Shown in pieces: positions 60,926-64,000 of a stretch of DNA of 64,000 nt. The DNA is from an uncultured Bacteroidia bacterium (GTDB taxonomy: Bacteria > Bacteroidota > Bacteroidia > Bacteroidales > F082): positions 1-64,000 of the forward strand of contig CACZZO010000011.1 of NCBI GenBank assembly GCA_902785755.1. Direction: 5' to 3'. Under the pieces are notes generated by a model that was given only the letters and a program-made list of their open reading frames with translations, made no database searches and was not told the DNA's origin. Position 1 is the stretch's first letter. The number at the start of each line of letters is the position of its first letter. The position numbers and the translations under genes are program-made.

Positions 60926-61933
60926 TTATTCTTCATACACCACATGCAAGAGTAAATCGCCCACCATACCCAAGGTTTCCTTGTCGATATGTTCAAGGTT
61001 GTCATTAATGGTATGCCACACCTCGGGGAAGCATCCGTTGCTGCTGCTCGGTTGCAAGTCGATGATGTCAATAGTGGGAATGCCCGCGATTTGGTTCATC
61101 GGAATGTGGTCGTCGCTGACCATTGCACCCATTTCGTTGGTGAAATAAGGCCGATAGCCTAAATCATACGCCTTGCGCCAAACCTTGTTGCTCACCCATG
61201 CGGCATAGCCTTGCGAATAGTATTCCTTCGGGAAGTTGGGGTTGCTGCCGCCCACCATGTCCAAAAGGATGCCATAATAGGCCTTGTAGCCGTAAACATG
61301 CGGCGCTTTCGACCAATGCTGCGAGCCTAATGCCCAATAATTGACACGGTCGTCATAAAACTTTTCGGCATCTTCTTGGTGCGGGCCATAGTCCTCAAGG
61401 TCGAACAAAACGATGTCAACTCCCAAGTTCTCTGGCAAAGGTTGTAACCTGAACTGACGGGCACATTCGAGCAACACACCCACACCGCTGGCTCCATCGT
61501 TGGCACCATCAATGGGCTTGCGCATGTTGGCTTCGTCCGCATCGTGGTCGGCAAATGGACGTGAGTCCCAATGGGCACAAAGCACAATGCGTTTCTTCGC
61601 CTCCGGATGGAACACCGCCACGATGTTCTTTCCATCGATACCGTTGCCGTTGAACAGTCGTGTCCTGAAATCTTGCACAATAATTGTGTCGGCGAAATCA
61701 TACAATTTCTCAGTAAGCCATTCAGCACAATCGGCATGGGCCTGAGTTTCAGGCACACGCGGGCCGAATTGCGTTTGCTTGGCAACGAACTGATAGGCCG
61801 AGTCGGCATTGAACTGCGGAATGGCTACAGTTTTCCTGGGTTTTTCGGTAGGTGTGTTTGTTTTTTTAGGCTCCTTGTTGCCACAAGAAGCAACTATCAG
61901 CAACACGACGATGACGATGAAAGTCTTTTTCAT
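60926..61933 (-). CDS. M28-family glutaminyl-cyclase-like lipoprotein
   Basis: 335 residues. The lipoprotein signal is MKKTFIVIVVLLIVASC. The M28 zinc site is laid out as in type II glutaminyl cyclases: AHWDSRPFADHD near residue 120, DGANDGASGVGVLLE near 142-156 (metal-binding Asp), LFDLEDYGP near 176-184, and SDDHIPMNQIAGIPTIDIID near 273 (ligand His). The single-zinc-like arrangement and DxGAND pattern favour cyclase over aminopeptidase. Such an enzyme converts N-terminal Gln to pyroglutamate on exported proteins. At least 12 exported proteins in this window start with Gln after signal-peptide cleavage. The -7 box TACCTTTG is 28 nt upstream. Confidence 0.85.
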   Translation of the reverse strand: MKKTFIVIVVLLIVASCGNKEPKKTNTPTEKPRKTVAIPQFNADSAYQFVAKQTQFGPRVPETQAHADCAEWLTEKLYDFADTIIVQDFRTRLFNGNGIDGKNIVAVFHPEAKKRIVLCAHWDSRPFADHDADEANMRKPIDGANDGASGVGVLLECARQFRLQPLPENLGVDIVLFDLEDYGPHQEDAEKFYDDRVNYWALGSQHWSKAPHVYGYKAYYGILLDMVGGSNPNFPKEYYSQGYAAWVSNKVWRKAYDLGYRPYFTNEMGAMVSDDHIPMNQIAGIPTIDIIDLQPSSSNGCFPEVWHTINDNLEHIDKETLGMVGDLLLHVVYEE

Positions 61934-61953
61934 TTGAATTGACAATTTGGCTG

Positions 61954-61961
61954 CAAAGGTA
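61954..61961 (-). promoter_or_regulatory. -7 box of the cyclase-like gene
   Basis: TACCTTTG on the minus strand, 21 nt before the ATG. Confidence 0.55.
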
Positions 61962-61984
61962 CAAATTAATGGCTTATGTGGAAT

Positions 61985-62014
61985 AAAAAAGGGCGACAAC
62001 TTACGTCGTCGCCC
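61985..62014 (-). terminator. terminator of the ExbB-ExbD operon
   Basis: GGGCGAC / GTCGCCC stem (61991-61997 with 62008-62014) followed by TTTTTT on the minus strand, 24 nt past the last stop codon. Confidence 0.88.
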
Positions 62015-62037
62015 TCTCATTTCTGAACTAAACCAAG

Positions 62038-62505
62038 CTAGTTCTCCAAGGCGCTACCCTTCAATGTCGTGTAGTTGATACGGAAGGCACCCACCTTACG
62101 AAGTTCTTGCTTCACGTCGGTGACGACACCCATACGGGTCTCTCTATGCACCTTCAAGGCGGTGGTCAACAGCGGGCGGTCGGCCTCACTGCGCGAGTCG
62201 CGCTCCTTTTGGATCCAGTCGGCGATGTCGGTCGTACGGGCGAAGGCATCGTCGAGTTGGATACGCGATTCGGTACCGAGTTTCGTATCACGCGGCGGGC
62301 CGATGTAGATGCTGCTCACCAATGCCTTGCGTTCCAGTTTCTGGATTTCCGAAGCCTTTGGCATTGCGGTTTTCACCTTCAGTTCCACGTCACGCATCGA
62401 AGTGGTGATCATGAAGAAGAATATCAACATGTAAACGATGTCGGGCAGTGAAGACGTGCTCACTTGCGGCACTTCCTTTTTCCCTTCTTTTCTGAATTTA
62501 CCCAT
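62038..62505 (-). CDS. exbD: ExbD/TolR-family protein, second copy
   Basis: 155 residues. A short cytoplasmic N-terminus, then one membrane helix (LPDIVYMLIFFFMITTSMRD) with the Asp of the proton path (the D after LP), and a periplasmic domain (SSIYIGPPRDTKLGTESRIQ, ending RINYTTLKGSALEN). With ExbB it forms a proton-driven motor that energises TonB-dependent transport or a Gld-like function. It is last in a four-gene operon, 14 nt after the first exbD. Confidence 0.93.
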   Translation of the reverse strand: MGKFRKEGKKEVPQVSTSSLPDIVYMLIFFFMITTSMRDVELKVKTAMPKASEIQKLERKALVSSIYIGPPRDTKLGTESRIQLDDAFARTTDIADWIQKERDSRSEADRPLLTTALKVHRETRMGVVTDVKQELRKVGAFRINYTTLKGSALEN

Positions 62506-62519
62506 ATCTCAATCCTCCT

Positions 62520-63089
62520 TTAGTTAGTTTTGTACTCAACAGGCTCAGCCTCACTGACACGCACGGGCACAGCCTCGTTGATGGCCTTGGTTTGATCTTC
62601 ATTGAGTTGGTCAAGGTGCTTGTGGAATTTCTTCCAAGCCAATTCTTCCTTCATTTCGTTGAAGGCGCGTGCCAACTCATTCTGCACACTGATATACATA
62701 GCATACGAGGTACCACGGTCGTTCTGAAGCGAAATCACGCCCTTCGACATAAGCACATCGCCCACGAGGTCAAAGGTCTTGGTTTCCACTTCAGGAGCGG
62801 TTTCGTCGCCAGGTTTTGGGGTCATGAAGTCCTTGGCGAGGTCCTTCAGCATGGAGATGTCTGACGGGCGGCCATTGACCAGCAACCTATCGCTCTTGTT
62901 TACCATTACATTCATCACGTTCCTTTCCTTGACCTTCACGTCCTCGTCGTTTTGCTCGACGGGGGGAGGCAGACGACGGGTGATACCGTAGTCAACGTCC
63001 ATCGAAGTCGTCATCAGGAAGAAACACAACAGCAAGAATGCTATGTCAGCCTGCGAACTTGAATTGATTTCCGGAGTTTTTCTTGCCAT
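62520..63089 (-). CDS. exbD: ExbD/TolR-family protein, first copy
   Basis: 189 residues. The membrane helix is SSSQADIAFLLLCFFLMTTS, with Asp near residue 16 facing the proton path. The periplasmic part contains NVMVNKSDRLLVNGRPSDIS and TSYAMYISVQNELARAFNEM. Two ExbD paralogues in a row after an ExbB are usual in Bacteroidales and are thought to assemble as a heteromeric motor. It ends in VEYKTN. It lies 11 nt after the small membrane protein gene. Confidence 0.93.
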   Translation of the reverse strand: MARKTPEINSSSQADIAFLLLCFFLMTTSMDVDYGITRRLPPPVEQNDEDVKVKERNVMNVMVNKSDRLLVNGRPSDISMLKDLAKDFMTPKPGDETAPEVETKTFDLVGDVLMSKGVISLQNDRGTSYAMYISVQNELARAFNEMKEELAWKKFHKHLDQLNEDQTKAINEAVPVRVSEAEPVEYKTN

Positions 63090-63100
63090 GATGAAATGTT

Positions 63101-63532
63101 TTACTTTTTAACTGCCTTGTACAATACGGAGAACAGGATGGAAAGAATAGCGACTACAAAAGTGACATAGAAGAAGTTAAGGCCGAGTTCGACCCAACCG
63201 TGCGTCTTGCCCGAATAGAGGGTTTCGCCAGCTTGATAGGGGATTTCGAAAGCACCTTTCGACATAATGTAGGCTACAACTGCAATAGCAGCAAATGCAA
63301 TGATGGCAATCAGTAGTGTCTTACCATTCAGGCCTTTGACGCCAGCGGTGAAAACGACTGAAACCAATGCAATGACAATGCCAAGTACAATCAAGATGTA
63401 GCCCCAATTCAAGAGCATGTTGGTGCGGGCTTCGTCAGCCAGGCCAAGGTAGAAATACACTGCCAGAGCCACGGTAATCAAAGCCAACAGGCCAAATACC
63501 CATTTACCGATGTTTGAAAGCTTACTATTCAT
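63101..63532 (-). CDS. small membrane protein between exbB and exbD
   Basis: 143 residues with four predicted helices (WVFGLLALITVALAVYFYLG, LLNWGYILIVLGIVIALVSVV, TLLIAIIAFAAIAVVAYIMS, NFFYVTFVVAILSILFSVLY). It has no conserved catalytic residue. It sits in the Bacteroidales exbB-x-exbD-exbD operon, 12 nt from exbB and 11 nt from exbD, so it is probably an accessory subunit of the motor. Function unproven. Confidence 0.8.
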   Translation of the reverse strand: MNSKLSNIGKWVFGLLALITVALAVYFYLGLADEARTNMLLNWGYILIVLGIVIALVSVVFTAGVKGLNGKTLLIAIIAFAAIAVVAYIMSKGAFEIPYQAGETLYSGKTHGWVELGLNFFYVTFVVAILSILFSVLYKAVKK

Positions 63533-63544
63533 GATTGATACTGA

Positions 63545-64000
63545 TTATTTGTGGTATTTTGCAAGGATGTCCATGAACGAGATGGAAGCGTCTTCCATGT
63601 CGTTGACGATGCTTTCGATTTTAGAAGCGATGAAGTTGAAGAAAATCTGAAGGATGATGGCTGCGATAAGACCGAACACGGTGGTCAACAGAGCGACCTT
63701 CATACCGGAAGCCACAACCGTCGGGCTCATGTCGCCGGCAGCGGCGATGTCGTCGAAGGCCTGGATCATACCGATAACAGTACCCATAAATCCGAACATA
63801 GGAGCCAAGCTGATGCAGAGGCCGATCCAACTCAGGCCGCTTTCGAGCTTGCCACCAGCAACGGAACCGTAGGAAACGATGGATTTCTCAACCTCATCTA
63901 ACGATTGGCCGTCCTGATAACGGATAAGACCTTGGGTGAAGATGCTGGCCACGGGGCCACGGGTGTCTTTGCAAAGCTTCTTGGCACCTTCAACGTCGCC
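63545..64000 (-). CDS. exbB: ExbB/TolQ-family proton channel, 5' end outside window
   Basis: 151 codons to the right edge; the frame stays open there, so the N-terminus is missing. GDVEGAKKLCKDTRGPVASI and FTQGLIRYQDGQSL lead into the MotA/TolQ/ExbB domain: LAPMFGFMGTVIGMIQAFDD (pore helix with the conserved Thr) and VALLTTVFGLIAAIILQIFF. It pairs with the two ExbD proteins to harvest proton motive force for TonB. Confidence 0.94.
   Translation of the reverse strand, partial: GDVEGAKKLCKDTRGPVASIFTQGLIRYQDGQSLDEVEKSIVSYGSVAGGKLESGLSWIGLCISLAPMFGFMGTVIGMIQAFDDIAAAGDMSPTVVASGMKVALLTTVFGLIAAIILQIFFNFIASKIESIVNDMEDASISFMDILAKYHK

Overview
The window is chromosomal DNA of a Bacteroidota (Bacteroidales-type) bacterium, most likely from a gut or other anaerobic community. 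Evidence: secreted proteins with type IX secretion (T9SS) C-terminal sorting domains, a BACON-domain lipoprotein, fimbrillin-like lipoproteins, LytS/LytR-type regulation, and many promoters with the Bacteroidota -7 box TAnnTTTG (clearest before tRNA-Phe, where TTG-N19-TAATTTTG lies just upstream of the gene). Nearly all type I signal peptides end in Ala followed by Gln, and the window also carries a glutaminyl-cyclase-like lipoprotein that would act on such N-termini. I did not see rRNA genes, CRISPR arrays, a transposase or an integrase.

Layout. 1-6.3 kb: secreted and lipoprotein genes on the minus strand, including an M1 aminopeptidase with a T9SS tail. 6.4-7.5 kb: zeta-toxin-like kinase, a small overlapping gene, tRNA-Lys. 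7.7-9.6 kb: LtaS-like membrane sulfatase-fold enzyme. 9.6-16.1 kb: one minus-strand operon for TolC, MacA-like adaptor, MacB-like ATPase and permease, then LytS kinase and LytTR regulator. 16.3-18.4 kb: aquaporin and HemW, the latter carrying an in-frame palindromic repeat. 18.4-22.6 kb: barrel protein, a frameshifted C69 dipeptidase, a six-BACON lipoprotein. 22.7-29.6 kb: envelope-biogenesis genes (PpiD-like foldase, GldE/CorC-like protein, LptC, TPR protein, FadL-like outer membrane protein). 29.9 kb: tRNA-Phe.

30.1-34.1 kb is the most unusual stretch: HprK-like kinase, S24/S26 (SipW-like) peptidase, PqqD-like protein and nucleotidyltransferase in a row, followed under its own promoter by a 41-residue peptide gene and a fimbrillin-like lipoprotein. 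It looks like a peptide-modification (RiPP-like) locus without a recognisable cyclase or exporter. 34.2-36.9 kb: Lnt and a tRNA-dihydrouridine synthase. 36.9-39.3 kb: AT-rich glycosyltransferase and a DUF4143-type ATPase, probably acquired. 39.4-43.5 kb: ornithine aminotransferase, TPR protein, MBL hydrolase, and a DUF4160 / DUF2442-XRE pair with a palindromic operator candidate. 43.6-48.4 kb: a large propeller-barrel outer membrane protein and an AAA/PD-(D/E)XK ATPase. 48.6-51.0 kb: two duplicated fimbrillin-like lipoproteins (one frameshifted) and a small protein with a tripartite sorting-like tail. 51.0-54.2 kb: NadD, Gmk, YicC and a lipoprotein. 54.3-60.4 kb: two PNGase F-like secreted enzymes flanking a KilA-N gene. 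60.4-64 kb: small barrel protein, glutaminyl-cyclase-like lipoprotein, and an ExbB-ExbD-ExbD energising complex running off the right edge.

Taken together the region is devoted to the cell envelope: export and maturation of lipoproteins and T9SS cargo, LPS transport, efflux, TonB-type energy supply, and host-glycan or protein degradation. Several short dispersed repeats (a CCTGAGC/TGTCGAAGG palindrome, a CGTCATTGCGA palindrome and a TAAACTCT repeat) and two frameshifted genes are the main irregularities.
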